The notes: generated by a model not told the origin, from the sequence alone. DNA of 64,000 bases from Pseudobutyrivibrio ruminis DSM 9787 (GCF_900218035.1 NZ_OBMR01000005.1:62001-126000), one strand, 5' to 3'; positions 48,511 to 57,498 are shown, counted from the stretch's first letter. Program-made: numbers and translations.

Positions 48511-48809
48511 TACCACTGTGATTCCTATCTCCTACTATTCCAGTGGTATATAATCTTTCGATTTACCACTGCAATAGCTCGAATACTCCTTGCAGTGGTA
48601 GCCTTATCATCTTTTTACCACTGCGCAATAGTGCCACTGTTCTTCAGTGGTAATCACAAACTATTTTTACCACTTCACAAAGGCTTTCATTACCTACAGT
48701 GGTAACCGCAACAATTCTTTACCCCGGCTAGCCCTCATCTTACTCACTCAGTGGTAATAGAACCTAAACAGTACCCTACTAGATTCAAAAATCCTATTGC
48801 ACAGTGGTA
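48511..48809. repeat. Six-unit phased inverted-repeat array, 52-bp period
   Basis: The 8-mer TACCACTG and its inverse CAGTGGTA alternate. Left arms start at 48511, 48564, 48616, 48668, 48720 and 48772; right arms at 48541, 48593, 48645, 48697, 48749 and 48802. All six right arms are perfect. Left arms 1-3 are perfect, the fourth has one change, and the last two are degenerate (TACCCCGG, TACCCTAC). Arms are separated by 21-22 bp within a pair and 15 bp between pairs; the sequences between are not conserved. The third unit also holds CCACTG-TTCTT-CAGTGG. The array ends 30 bp before the nuclease start, and its degenerate side is distal to that gene. Confidence 0.92.
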
Positions 48810-49002
48810 AAACCAGGCCCATCAGCCCCAATTAATGCTTTTCTAATCCGTACTACTCCAAAATTACTTAACTCACCACACTTCCTAATACCAAATCACA
48901 ATAACACTCATTTTCCCCGCAATTGCCAATCTATTACATACACCAAAAACTAGCAATTGTATGACCTGTTTCGTGAAAATCGCTATCGACTTGATAGCAA
49001 AT
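48810..49002. other. Intergenic stretch with no gene recognised
   Basis: AT-rich spacer between the repeat array and the tRNA-Leu terminator. I see only a direct repeat of GCAATTG about 28 bp apart and a small hairpin GCTATC-GACTT-GATAGC near 48981-48997. No promoter or ORF is convincing. Confidence 0.6.
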
Positions 49003-49041
49003 GAAAAAAAGAAAATCTCACATACAGAAGTATGTGAGATT
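49003..49041 (-). terminator. Intrinsic terminator after tRNA-Leu
   Basis: On the minus strand a 12-bp perfect stem AATCTCACATAC/GTATGTGAGATT with a TTCT loop is followed by a T-rich tract. It begins 3 nt after the tRNA. Confidence 0.9.
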
Positions 49042-49043
49042 AC

Positions 49044-49123
49044 TGCGGGTGACAGGACTTGAACCTGCACGGTCTCCCACTAGAACCTAAATCTAGCGCG
49101 TCTGCCAATTCCGCCACACCCGC
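49044..49123 (-). tRNA. tRNA-Leu (anticodon UAG)
   Basis: On the minus strand acceptor arms GCGGGTG and CACCCGC with discriminator A, T-arm GCAGGTTCAAGTCCTGT, and anticodon stem CTAGA/TCTAG with loop TTTAGGT, so the anticodon is UAG (reads CUA). A variable arm is present, as expected for a leucine tRNA. CCA is not encoded. Confidence 0.93.
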
Positions 49124-49209
49124 GTGAATCAAGGTAGTGACTAAGTCTACGACCTCGATATCGGCTCATCGACTGTATTAATATATCACACTGCTACTCC
49201 CAATGCAAC

Positions 49210-49246
49210 AAAAAATAGGCCTTTCAGAATACATCTGAAAGACCTA
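49210..49246 (-). terminator. Intrinsic terminator for the MFS exporter gene
   Basis: TAGGTCTTTCAGA pairs with TCTGAAAGGCCTA (one G-U pair) on the minus strand, then T6. It lies ~100 bp after the stop codon. Confidence 0.85.
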
Positions 49247-49285
49247 CCAATTATCTAAATATTCAACCAGATTTTACCATTTCCC

Positions 49286-49369
49286 ATGACTAAAGCACTG
49301 CCTAAAGTTCTCCCTGAAACTCACCCGGAGACTCCACCTAAAGCTCTATCCGAAAATCCATCCAAATAC
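49286..49369 (-). repeat. Seven-unit degenerate 12-bp tandem repeat across the MFS stop codon
   Basis: Read on the minus strand in the transporter frame, the units encode VFGW, IFG-stop, SFRW, SLRV, SFRE, NFRQ and CFSH. The stop TAG occupies the position where other units have TGG. The remaining frame stays open for five more units and ends GKW then TAA. Confidence 0.65.
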
Positions 49370-50491
49370 CGGTGATAACAGAATCATTATAACCGAATAG
49401 GTAAATGAATTTACTGACATCAAAGTGGCTCTCTGGCCTGATGGAATCATGTCGTTCAGCACCACATCTGATCTGATTTCAATGAAGCTGTCTGCAAAAG
49501 AACCAATGCATGCCCCCACAATCATTACATATGGATTGCCAACTAATACTGAGACAAAGGCAAGGACAACTCCCAAAAAGGAAATAAGACCAATAGTCCT
49601 ATATCCTAACTTGTTGAAAAATGTGACAGTCTTTGAACCTAGAGCTCCAGAAAGACCAATAACAAACAAAGCTGGACCAAGTAACACAGGTCTCAAGCCA
49701 ACTTCAGGAAGCTTTGCTTGCATGAAGAAGGCTATCAAAACCGCAACTGCCCCGATTGCAGCATTAAATAGAATTATCAGTCTCGCTTTGCGATTCTCCT
49801 TTAAAAACTTGATTGAGCCAATAGCAACTTCTTTGAATCTGCCAGCCACATCCATTGATTCATGGCCTTCAGCATGAACCTCTGTCAGCGATAATGCAAA
49901 CACCAATGCCACGCTTCCAATGATGATATCAACCAAATATGCTCTACGGTACCCTAGCATCAACGCTACTCCCGCAAGAAGTGTAGCCAGGGAACTGAAT
50001 ATCTCATAAATAATCATATCTTTCGAAAAGAAGTCTTCGTAATTCTTTTCGACGCCAGCCTTTTTCATACTGTCGTATGCCAATGCCTCGCGAGTTCCTG
50101 ACGCTAAGTTATAGCTCAATGCACTCACTCCCATAGCGAAAGCAATTGAGATGAACGAATCAGTGAATATCATTATCATTGCAGATAACATAGACATTAT
50201 CTGCGCAAGCACCATGGATTTCTTACGGCCGAACACATCTGACACAGCGCCTGATGGAACTTCACATATCATACTCACCACATGAAAAAAGCTTTCAAAC
50301 CAGCCTATCTCCAGTGTTGAGAAGCCACGAGCTGCCAGCAGCGCAACCCATGAAGCACCTGCAATCATAAATGCCCCAAAAGTATCTATAGCATAAATCT
50401 TGCCTAGCTGTGCTTTTATATTAATCTTTTTAACGCTTTGACAAAGCTCATTATTTCCTTGAATTTCTAATTCTTTATTATAAATCTCCAT
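49346..50491 (-). CDS. MFS drug-efflux-type transporter
   Basis: 381 residues with about ten to twelve helices and the MFS loop GAVSDVFGRKKSMVLAQ after helix 2. The family resemblance is to small multidrug or macrolide-type exporters; the substrate is unknown. The AAGGAG ribosome-binding site lies 8 bp before the ATG but is locked in the terminator-like hairpin of an upstream attenuator. A 28-codon leader ORF precedes it. The frame ends in a 12-bp tandem repeat and would run about 23 codons further if the TAG were read as TGG. Confidence 0.85.
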   Translation of the reverse strand: MEIYNKELEIQGNNELCQSVKKINIKAQLGKIYAIDTFGAFMIAGASWVALLAARGFSTLEIGWFESFFHVVSMICEVPSGAVSDVFGRKKSMVLAQIMSMLSAMIMIFTDSFISIAFAMGVSALSYNLASGTREALAYDSMKKAGVEKNYEDFFSKDMIIYEIFSSLATLLAGVALMLGYRRAYLVDIIIGSVALVFALSLTEVHAEGHESMDVAGRFKEVAIGSIKFLKENRKARLIILFNAAIGAVAVLIAFFMQAKLPEVGLRPVLLGPALFVIGLSGALGSKTVTFFNKLGYRTIGLISFLGVVLAFVSVLVGNPYVMIVGACIGSFADSFIEIRSDVVLNDMIPSGQRATLMSVNSFTYSVIMILLSPVFGWIFG

Positions 50492-50590
50492 AAAAAAATC
50501 TCCTTATCTATTTTTTAGAATAAGGAGATAGTGCGGCACAATGTTAAAAACGATTAGTTTCTATCGCTTAAAAAAGGGCGCACTATCCCC
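50492..50590 (-). promoter_or_regulatory. Attenuator with competing hairpins ahead of the MFS gene
   Basis: On the minus strand segment 1 GGGGATAGTGCG (50579-50590, inside the leader ORF) pairs with segment 2 CGCACTATCTCC (50524-50535) over 12 bp. Segment 2 region ATCTCCTTAT (50520-50529) can instead pair with segment 3 ATAAGGAGAT (50498-50507), forming a stem followed by T7 directly before the ATG. The second fold is a terminator and also hides the ribosome-binding site. A ribosome slowed early in the leader would favour the open fold. Confidence 0.75.
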
Positions 50591-50647
50591 GTAAACTTCA
50601 AAAATAGAACCTTTTGTAAGATGCATATTAATTGTTTTCCAAGTCAT
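50561..50647 (-). CDS. Regulatory leader peptide, 28 residues
   Basis: MTWKTINMHLTKGSIFEVYG followed by DSAPFFKR and TAG. AAGGAGG lies 7 bp before the ATG. Codons for YGDSAP overlap attenuator segment 1. It is probably translated mainly to control the downstream transporter, as in inducible antibiotic-resistance genes; the peptide itself matches nothing I know. Confidence 0.7.
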   Translation of the reverse strand: MTWKTINMHLTKGSIFEVYGDSAPFFKR

Positions 50648-50690
50648 ACTACGCCCTCCTTTCTTTATAACTTTGATGTTAACAATGTGG

Positions 50691-50719
50691 ATTTTACCAT
50701 ATCGCATTTTCGAAGTAAA
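50691..50719 (-). promoter_or_regulatory. Promoter of the leader peptide and MFS gene
   Basis: On the minus strand TTTACT, a 17-bp spacer and TAAAAT preceded by TGG (extended -10). It lies just downstream of the atp operon terminator. The predicted leader before the MFS ATG is ~195 nt. Confidence 0.65.
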
Positions 50720-50721
50720 GT

Positions 50722-50782
50722 AAAAAAACACCTCTTTATCAAATGTGTCCAAAACAGTGAACACATTAGTAAAGAGGTGTTT
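50722..50782 (-). terminator. Intrinsic terminator of the ATP synthase operon
   Basis: Long hairpin: AAACACCTCTTTA pairs with TAAAGAGGTGTTT, with an inner AATGTGT/ACACATT stem, followed by T7 on the minus strand. It begins 17 bp after atpC. Confidence 0.9.
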
Positions 50783-50798
50783 ATAAATCATATTAAAG

Positions 50799-51212
50799 CT
50801 ATGAGTGTCTGCTAGCTCCCTTTAATCGAGCCATAGCACGAGCCATGTTTGCAGTAGAAATCTGGTATTCAACCATACTCTGTTTCTGCTGAAGCTGCTC
50901 CTGAGCACGCTCTAAAGCTTCCTGAGCTCTGTATGTATCAATATCTTCTGGACGCTCGCAAGAATATGCAATCATCTTTACTGAGCCATCCTTGTAAACA
51001 GATACTAATCCATCAGATACAATGGCACTTCGCCATGTTCCATCGCCTGTTTTAAAGCGTATTTCACCGACAGAAACTACACCAGTCATCATCTCATGAT
51101 GATTCATGATTGCAGACTCTCCATCAGGACTAGGAATAATAATTATTTCGCAGTCACCATCATAAAACACGCCATCACAAGCGATTATTTTAAGATTAAA
51201 TAATGATGCCAT
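50799..51212 (-). CDS. atpC: ATP synthase epsilon subunit
   Basis: 137 residues: N-terminal beta domain (LKIIACDGVFYDGDCEIIIIP, then SPDGESAIMNHHEMMTGV) and a C-terminal helical hairpin with AQEALERAQEQLQQKQ. It forms part of the central stalk on gamma and can inhibit ATP hydrolysis. It is the last gene of the operon, 3 bp after atpD. Confidence 0.93.
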   Translation of the reverse strand: MASLFNLKIIACDGVFYDGDCEIIIIPSPDGESAIMNHHEMMTGVVSVGEIRFKTGDGTWRSAIVSDGLVSVYKDGSVKMIAYSCERPEDIDTYRAQEALERAQEQLQQKQSMVEYQISTANMARAMARLKGASRHS

Positions 51213-51215
51213 ATA

Positions 51216-52628
<1,413 letters not shown>

Positions 52629-53639
52629 TTACCTTTTAGCTTTTTTCTTTTTAAGCGCCTTCGCACCACCGATTACCTCAGTGATTTCCTGTGTAATCTG
52701 TGCTTGACGCACTCTATTGTATTCGATAGATAACTCTCGAAGAATCGCTTCCGCATTGTCAGTAGCTGACTGCATAGCCATCATTCTCGCATTCTCTTCA
52801 CTGGCTGAACACTCAACCAAAGCTCCATAGATGAAAGCTGTAAAGTGGTTGTGTACCAAATGCTCCAAAACCGATGAAAGAGATGGATAGAATGGATACC
52901 ATGAATCTCCGCCTTCTTTGAAAGCTTCAAGCTCGTAGTTATTGATTGAGTGAACGTGTTTTGTTCCTTCCTTCATCTCAGTAGCTACTTTACTTGTTCC
53001 CTCTGTATCAGATTCGATTTCCTGAACCTGCTCCTTAATAAACTTGTGTGTTTTTAAAGGAAGCAAACGTTCTACGCAAGTCTCTTCTGTAACAGAATTG
53101 AGCATCTTTGTGTAAATAATATCGATTCTATCAAGCTCTTCTCTGTTGTATAAATCGATAAGATACTCGGAAATAACACGCGCTCTATGCATTGAAGGAT
53201 TGTTTGCAGAATATCTGAAATTCTCGTCTACGTTATATCCATTGTTTATAAAAAACGCTCTACCAGTCTCACCAACAACGAATAGCTTGTATTCGTCCTT
53301 AGATAAGCCTCCGATTCGCTGAAGTGCAAATTTGATGGCGTTGTGGTTGTATGCACCAGCCATACCCTTGTCACCTGTAAATACTACGAATCCACGCTTT
53401 TTAATGGTCTCCTGATCATCCTCAACACGGTTATCAAAATAGATGTGTCGGATGTTAGGCATTCTAACAAGATTTTCTGCAATACCTTTCTGGGTTCCTT
53501 CAAAGAATGGCAATGTCTCTTCAAGCTTTGACTTTGCCTTACGCAATTTCATTGAAGACATCATGTACATGGCTCTTGTAATCTTCATTGTATCCTGAAT
53601 ACTATTTATTCTATTTAGGATTTCCTTTGTACTTGCCAT
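52629..53639 (-). CDS. atpG: ATP synthase gamma subunit (long form)
   Basis: 336 residues, against about 285-295 usually. N-terminal ILNRINSIQDTMKITRAMYMMSSMKLRKAK and C-terminal ARMMAMQSATDNAEAILRELSIEYNRVRQAQITQEITEV match the rotor coiled coil, given here in parts. The extra length comes mostly from the middle (about 205-250), an acidic/polar insert containing SDTEGTSKVATEMKEG. GDKGMAGAYN is the usual GDRGLCGGYN-type block. It starts 3 bp after the fused delta-alpha gene. Confidence 0.93.
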   Translation of the reverse strand: MASTKEILNRINSIQDTMKITRAMYMMSSMKLRKAKSKLEETLPFFEGTQKGIAENLVRMPNIRHIYFDNRVEDDQETIKKRGFVVFTGDKGMAGAYNHNAIKFALQRIGGLSKDEYKLFVVGETGRAFFINNGYNVDENFRYSANNPSMHRARVISEYLIDLYNREELDRIDIIYTKMLNSVTEETCVERLLPLKTHKFIKEQVQEIESDTEGTSKVATEMKEGTKHVHSINNYELEAFKEGGDSWYPFYPSLSSVLEHLVHNHFTAFIYGALVECSASEENARMMAMQSATDNAEAILRELSIEYNRVRQAQITQEITEVIGGAKALKKKKAKR

Positions 53640-53642
53640 GGT

Positions 53643-55658
53643 TTACTCCTGATTCTTTTTGAACTCCTCTGCTGCGTCAACAATAGAAGCCTTAATATCC
53701 TCTGACAAATCCTTTGTTGACTCAAGCTGGCTGATAATAGCGCTATGCTCTGTTGCAAAGAACTCAAGCATATCTGCTCTAAACTTCTTAAGCTTTGAAA
53801 GCTCAACATCACTAAAGATATGAGCGTTTGCAGCTACAAGAATGATAACCTGCTCTGCCATTGAGAATGGTCTGTTAAGAGGCTGCTTCAATAATTCCAT
53901 AAGGGCACGACCATGAGCCAACTGCTTCTTTGTTGCATCATCAAGATCTGATGAGAACTGTGTGAAGACTTCCATCTCACGGTACTGAGCCAAATCGATA
54001 CGAATTGAACCAGCGGCTTTCTTCATAGCCTTTGTCTGGGCAGCACCACCAACACGGGATACTGAAAGACCTACGTTTACGGCTGGTCTCTGACCTGCGT
54101 TGAAAAGCTCTGACTCAAGGAATATCTGACCATCAGTAATAGAAATTACGTTTGTAGGAATGTAAGCTGAAAGGTCACCAGCCTGAGTCTCAATAATTGG
54201 AAGAGCTGTAATTGAACCGCCACCTGCTTCTGGTGTGATTCTTGCAGAACGCTCCAATAATCTTGAATGTAAGTAGAAAACATCACCAGGATATGCTTCA
54301 CGTCCAGGTGAACGCTCTAACAACAATGAGATTGCACGGTATGCAACCGCATGCTTTGATAAATCATCATAAACGATAAGTACGTCCTTGCCTGAATACA
54401 TAAAGTACTCTGCAAGTGCTGTACCAGAATATGGTGCAATATACTGAAGTGGTGCTGGATCAGATGCTGTAGCACTGACGATAATTGTGTAATCCATTGC
54501 ACCGTTTTCTTTTAATGTGTTAACAAGCTTTGCAATTGTAGATGCCTTCTGACCGATAGCTACGTATACGCAGATAACATCCTTGCCCTTCTGGTTGATG
54601 ATTGTATCAGTAGCGATAGAAGTCTTACCTGTCTGTCTATCACCAATGATAAGTTCACGCTGTCCTCTACCAATTGGGAACATTGAATCGATTGAAAGAA
54701 GACCTGTCTCCATTGGCTGGCTAACAGACTGTCTATCTACGATACTTGGAGCTGGACACTCAACTGGTCTAAATCCATCTGCCTGGATTTCTCCATTTCC
54801 ATCAAGTGGAGAACCAAGGGCATCAACAATACGTCCAAGGAAGCCGTTACCTACTGGAAGACCTGCCATCTTACCTGTACGAACAACCTTAGAACCTTCT
54901 TTGATTTCTGTATCACGGCCGAAGAGGATAACACCTACTTCATCGCGGCGAACATCCTGAACCATACCTCTAACTCCGCAATCGAAAATAACGATTTCGC
55001 CGTAGAATGCATGATCAATACCGTCTACGTTGGCAATTCCATCACCTACCCAGTTAACGATACCGACTTCCTTCTGCTCTGCTTCAAGCTTGAAGTCTTC
55101 AACGTTTGTTCTGAGGATTGAAAGAATGCTCTCATCAACAGCTGAAACACCAACTGCCTTATTAATCTTTGTAGCGAACTGCTCAATACGGCCCTGCTCG
55201 CTCCAGTCATATTCTTTTGTACCCACTGAAAGAATGAAACCACTCTTTAGTGAATCGTCCTGTACTAATTCAAGCTCAATGTCTCCATTGCCTGTTTCCT
55301 TAGCAAGGAACTTCTTGATACCTGCAAGCTGCTCATCAGAAGGTGCTGTAACATAGCGAAGCTTCGCTCTGTCAACCTTTTCAGTCTTAGTCTGAAGAGA
55401 TTCCTTGTATGCAGCTCTAATATCATTAAATAAATCAAAATCTCCGTTATCACATAGCAATTTGAAGAAATTGCGGATTTCATGAGGGAAGATGCTATCA
55501 ATAACAACATGCTTTTTAGCGATTGCTACTGTAGGATCTGATAATTCCTCTCCAATTGCAGGTACAGCCTCTAGTATAGAAGCGGCAGACTGCAAATGTG
55601 CTTCTGCATTATCTATGCTATGTAGGTCACGGGCATAGTTTAAAGATTTCTCTGTCAC
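53643..55658 (-). CDS. Fused ATP synthase delta-alpha subunit
   Basis: 671 residues in one uninterrupted frame. Residues 1-170 match the delta (OSCP) subunit: FPHEIRNFFKLLCDNGDFDL and a final IELELVQDDSLKSGFILSVG block. From about 175 the frame continues as a normal alpha subunit: ILSILRTNVEDFKLEAEQKE, VGDGIANVDGI, Walker A GDRQTGKTS (339-347), ALPIIETQAGDLSAYIPTNV and SVSRVGGAAQTKAMK. Normally these are separate atpH and atpA genes, in this order. Here the atpA start codon and gap are gone. Delta sits on top of alpha in the peripheral stalk, so a fusion is sterically reasonable. 2 bp separate it from atpF. Confidence 0.93.
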   Translation of the reverse strand: MTEKSLNYARDLHSIDNAEAHLQSAASILEAVPAIGEELSDPTVAIAKKHVVIDSIFPHEIRNFFKLLCDNGDFDLFNDIRAAYKESLQTKTEKVDRAKLRYVTAPSDEQLAGIKKFLAKETGNGDIELELVQDDSLKSGFILSVGTKEYDWSEQGRIEQFATKINKAVGVSAVDESILSILRTNVEDFKLEAEQKEVGIVNWVGDGIANVDGIDHAFYGEIVIFDCGVRGMVQDVRRDEVGVILFGRDTEIKEGSKVVRTGKMAGLPVGNGFLGRIVDALGSPLDGNGEIQADGFRPVECPAPSIVDRQSVSQPMETGLLSIDSMFPIGRGQRELIIGDRQTGKTSIATDTIINQKGKDVICVYVAIGQKASTIAKLVNTLKENGAMDYTIIVSATASDPAPLQYIAPYSGTALAEYFMYSGKDVLIVYDDLSKHAVAYRAISLLLERSPGREAYPGDVFYLHSRLLERSARITPEAGGGSITALPIIETQAGDLSAYIPTNVISITDGQIFLESELFNAGQRPAVNVGLSVSRVGGAAQTKAMKKAAGSIRIDLAQYREMEVFTQFSSDLDDATKKQLAHGRALMELLKQPLNRPFSMAEQVIILVAANAHIFSDVELSKLKKFRADMLEFFATEHSAIISQLESTKDLSEDIKASIVDAAEEFKKNQE

Positions 55659-55660
55659 TT

Positions 55661-56143
55661 TTATTCACCTGCTTTACCTAAAAATTCATCAAACAGTTTG
55701 CTATCGATATCAGCTCCTGTTTTGCTACCAACAACTTTTGTAGTTGCATCAACTACTATATCTGCAATTTCTTTCTTTGCACTAGCGATGATCTGGCTCT
55801 TCTCGTGATTAGCCTCTGCAACTGCTGCATCATGAATGTTCTTTGCATCAGTCTTAGCATCGTCTAATATCTTCTGATACTGGCCATCAGCGCTCTTTCT
55901 TGCTTCCGCAATAATCTGCTTCTTCTCAGTCTCAGCCTCTGCTACCTTCTGCTCATACTGTGCAGCAAGTTCATTAGCCTCGTTTTCCTTTGCTGTAGCT
56001 TTTGCATAAACCTCATCAGCCTCTTCCTGACGCTTAGCAATGATCTTGCCAATTGGCTTAAAGAAGAAGATTCTGAAAGCTACAACCAGGATAAGAAGAT
56101 TGACTACTGTCCAAAGAATACTCCAAAATTGAATGTTAATCAT
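55661..56143 (-). CDS. atpF: ATP synthase b subunit
   Basis: 160 residues: one N-terminal helix (FWSILWTVVNLLILVVAFRIF) and a long charged coiled coil rich in alanine and glutamate, forming the peripheral stalk. Normal length, no delta fusion on this subunit. Confidence 0.93.
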   Translation of the reverse strand: MINIQFWSILWTVVNLLILVVAFRIFFFKPIGKIIAKRQEEADEVYAKATAKENEANELAAQYEQKVAEAETEKKQIIAEARKSADGQYQKILDDAKTDAKNIHDAAVAEANHEKSQIIASAKKEIADIVVDATTKVVGSKTGADIDSKLFDEFLGKAGE

Positions 56144-56181
56144 ATCTATTACCTATCCTTTATTATTAATAGAACTTGTTA

Positions 56182-56433
<252 letters not shown>

Positions 56434-56445
56434 TCACTCTGTGTA

Positions 56446-56531
56446 AGCTTGTTACGATTACAAGCCTTATAGATTCTCCGCTCGACTACATGTCTCGCTT
56501 GAGAATCATAAGAGCTTGATATCTACAAGCT
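56446..56531 (+). repeat. Structured repeat, copy C, inside the atp operon
   Basis: In the orientation of copies A and B this copy reads on the plus strand, opposite to the atp genes. It keeps TTACG, ACAAGCC, CTCGA, TCTCGCTTGAGAA and AGAGCTTG. Stems have changed in pairs: CTTATAGATTCTC with GAGAATCATAAG, and outer AGCTTGT with ACAAGCT. It lies between atpB and atpE, where most genomes have a short gap. Confidence 0.8.
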
Positions 56532-56598
56532 CATTATCTTTTTTGAGTCGGCTCTTCTACTTGATTAAAAATACCATAAAAATTTTCTTTTCGATTCT

Positions 56599-57285
56599 TT
56601 ATTCAATAGCTTCCTTTAAATATAAAGAAGTTAAGAATACGAATACATATGCCTGAAGTAATCCATCGAACAAATCAAAGTATAATGAGAATACAGCAGG
56701 GATAACTGGTGGAACGACGATTTTGAGAAGTTCCATGATAACAAACGCACCAAGTACATTACCAAAAAGTCGCATACATAACGACAATGGTCTTGTGAAT
56801 ACATCAAGAATGTTAAATGGTGTTACTATAGCAACCGGCTCAACAAATGAATGCAACCATTTCTTTATGCCTTTGTGATAAATACCTGCAGCTTCTACCA
56901 AAATAATACTCATAAGAGCAAGTGCTGCTGTAACATTTACATCCTTAGTAGGTGACTTGAAACCAAACAAACCAATGATGTTAGATAAACCAATGTACAA
57001 AAGTACTGTGACAAGGTAACCGGTATATGCCTTTCCCTCTTCACCTAAGGTTGCACCAACAATGGCATTTAGTTTCTCGTAAATAAGCTCGGCAAATGCC
57101 TGCTTTTTACTGATGTTTTGTGTCTTTAGTCCCGTAGTCAAGAATATGGCTATGAGAATAAGCACGGCCATTACGATCCAGGTAACTACGACTGATTCAT
57201 AAATCGGAATATCAAATCCTCCGATATGGAGCCTGAATACCTCTTCGCAATTTAGCTCTTCTACAAGCTTTTCTGCTAAAGTCAA
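56599..57285 (-). CDS. atpB: ATP synthase a subunit (TTG start)
   Basis: 228 residues with five or six helices and the essential arginine R172 in RPLSLCMRLFGNVLGAF. The C-terminus FVFLTSLYLKEAIE is typical. The start is TTG at 57285, fixed by AGGAGG 7 bp upstream. It is first in the operon; no atpI is seen ahead of it. Copy C of the structured repeat separates it from atpE. Confidence 0.94.
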   Translation of the reverse strand: MTLAEKLVEELNCEEVFRLHIGGFDIPIYESVVVTWIVMAVLILIAIFLTTGLKTQNISKKQAFAELIYEKLNAIVGATLGEEGKAYTGYLVTVLLYIGLSNIIGLFGFKSPTKDVNVTAALALMSIILVEAAGIYHKGIKKWLHSFVEPVAIVTPFNILDVFTRPLSLCMRLFGNVLGAFVIMELLKIVVPPVIPAVFSLYFDLFDGLLQAYVFVFLTSLYLKEAIE

Positions 57286-57342
57286 GAAAACACCTCCTAT
57301 TCATTTTTTCTCATGCCACCCATTTTATACCTTTCGCACAAA

Positions 57343-57371
57343 ATTATAAGATACAAATTGAGCAATGTGTA
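57343..57371 (-). promoter_or_regulatory. Promoter of the ATP synthase operon
   Basis: On the minus strand TACACA, a 17-bp spacer and a perfect TATAAT (57343-57348). Transcription would start ~50 nt before the atpB start codon. Confidence 0.55.
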
Positions 57372-57432
57372 TAAAGAAAATGTTTGACACGCAATTTACC
57401 GGATATTTACTCCGTATGTTTTCACCATACAC

Positions 57433-57468
57433 CTAAAAAAAGTGTCCAGTCAATGCTGGACACTTTTA
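57433..57468 (-). terminator. Intrinsic terminator after guaD
   Basis: AAAGTGTCCAG pairs with CTGGACACTTT around a 6-nt loop and ends in T7 on the minus strand, 31 bp after the guanine deaminase stop. Confidence 0.9.
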
Positions 57469-57498
57469 TTTAACACTTTTTTCAAGACTTTTTAGAAA

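Noticed and set aside
48511-48809. The array as a CRISPR
   Set aside because: The only conserved parts are 8-bp arms. The 15-bp and 21-bp segments between them are all different, so there is no 24-40 bp direct repeat, and no cas gene is present in the window.
47662-48809. A classical type III toxin-antitoxin (ToxIN-like) locus
   Set aside because: The adjacent protein has PD-(D/E)XK-like motifs, not a ToxN-like sequence, and the repeat units are not near-identical as in ToxI. Only a loose analogy is kept.
48885-49070. 61-codon ORF overlapping the tRNA-Leu 3' end
   Set aside because: It starts inside the tRNA, crosses the terminator, has no ribosome-binding site and no domain features.
47662-49123. 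Genomic island integrated at tRNA-Leu
   Set aside because: No integrase and no repeat of the tRNA 3' end is visible on the other side of the nuclease gene. Adjacency alone is not evidence.
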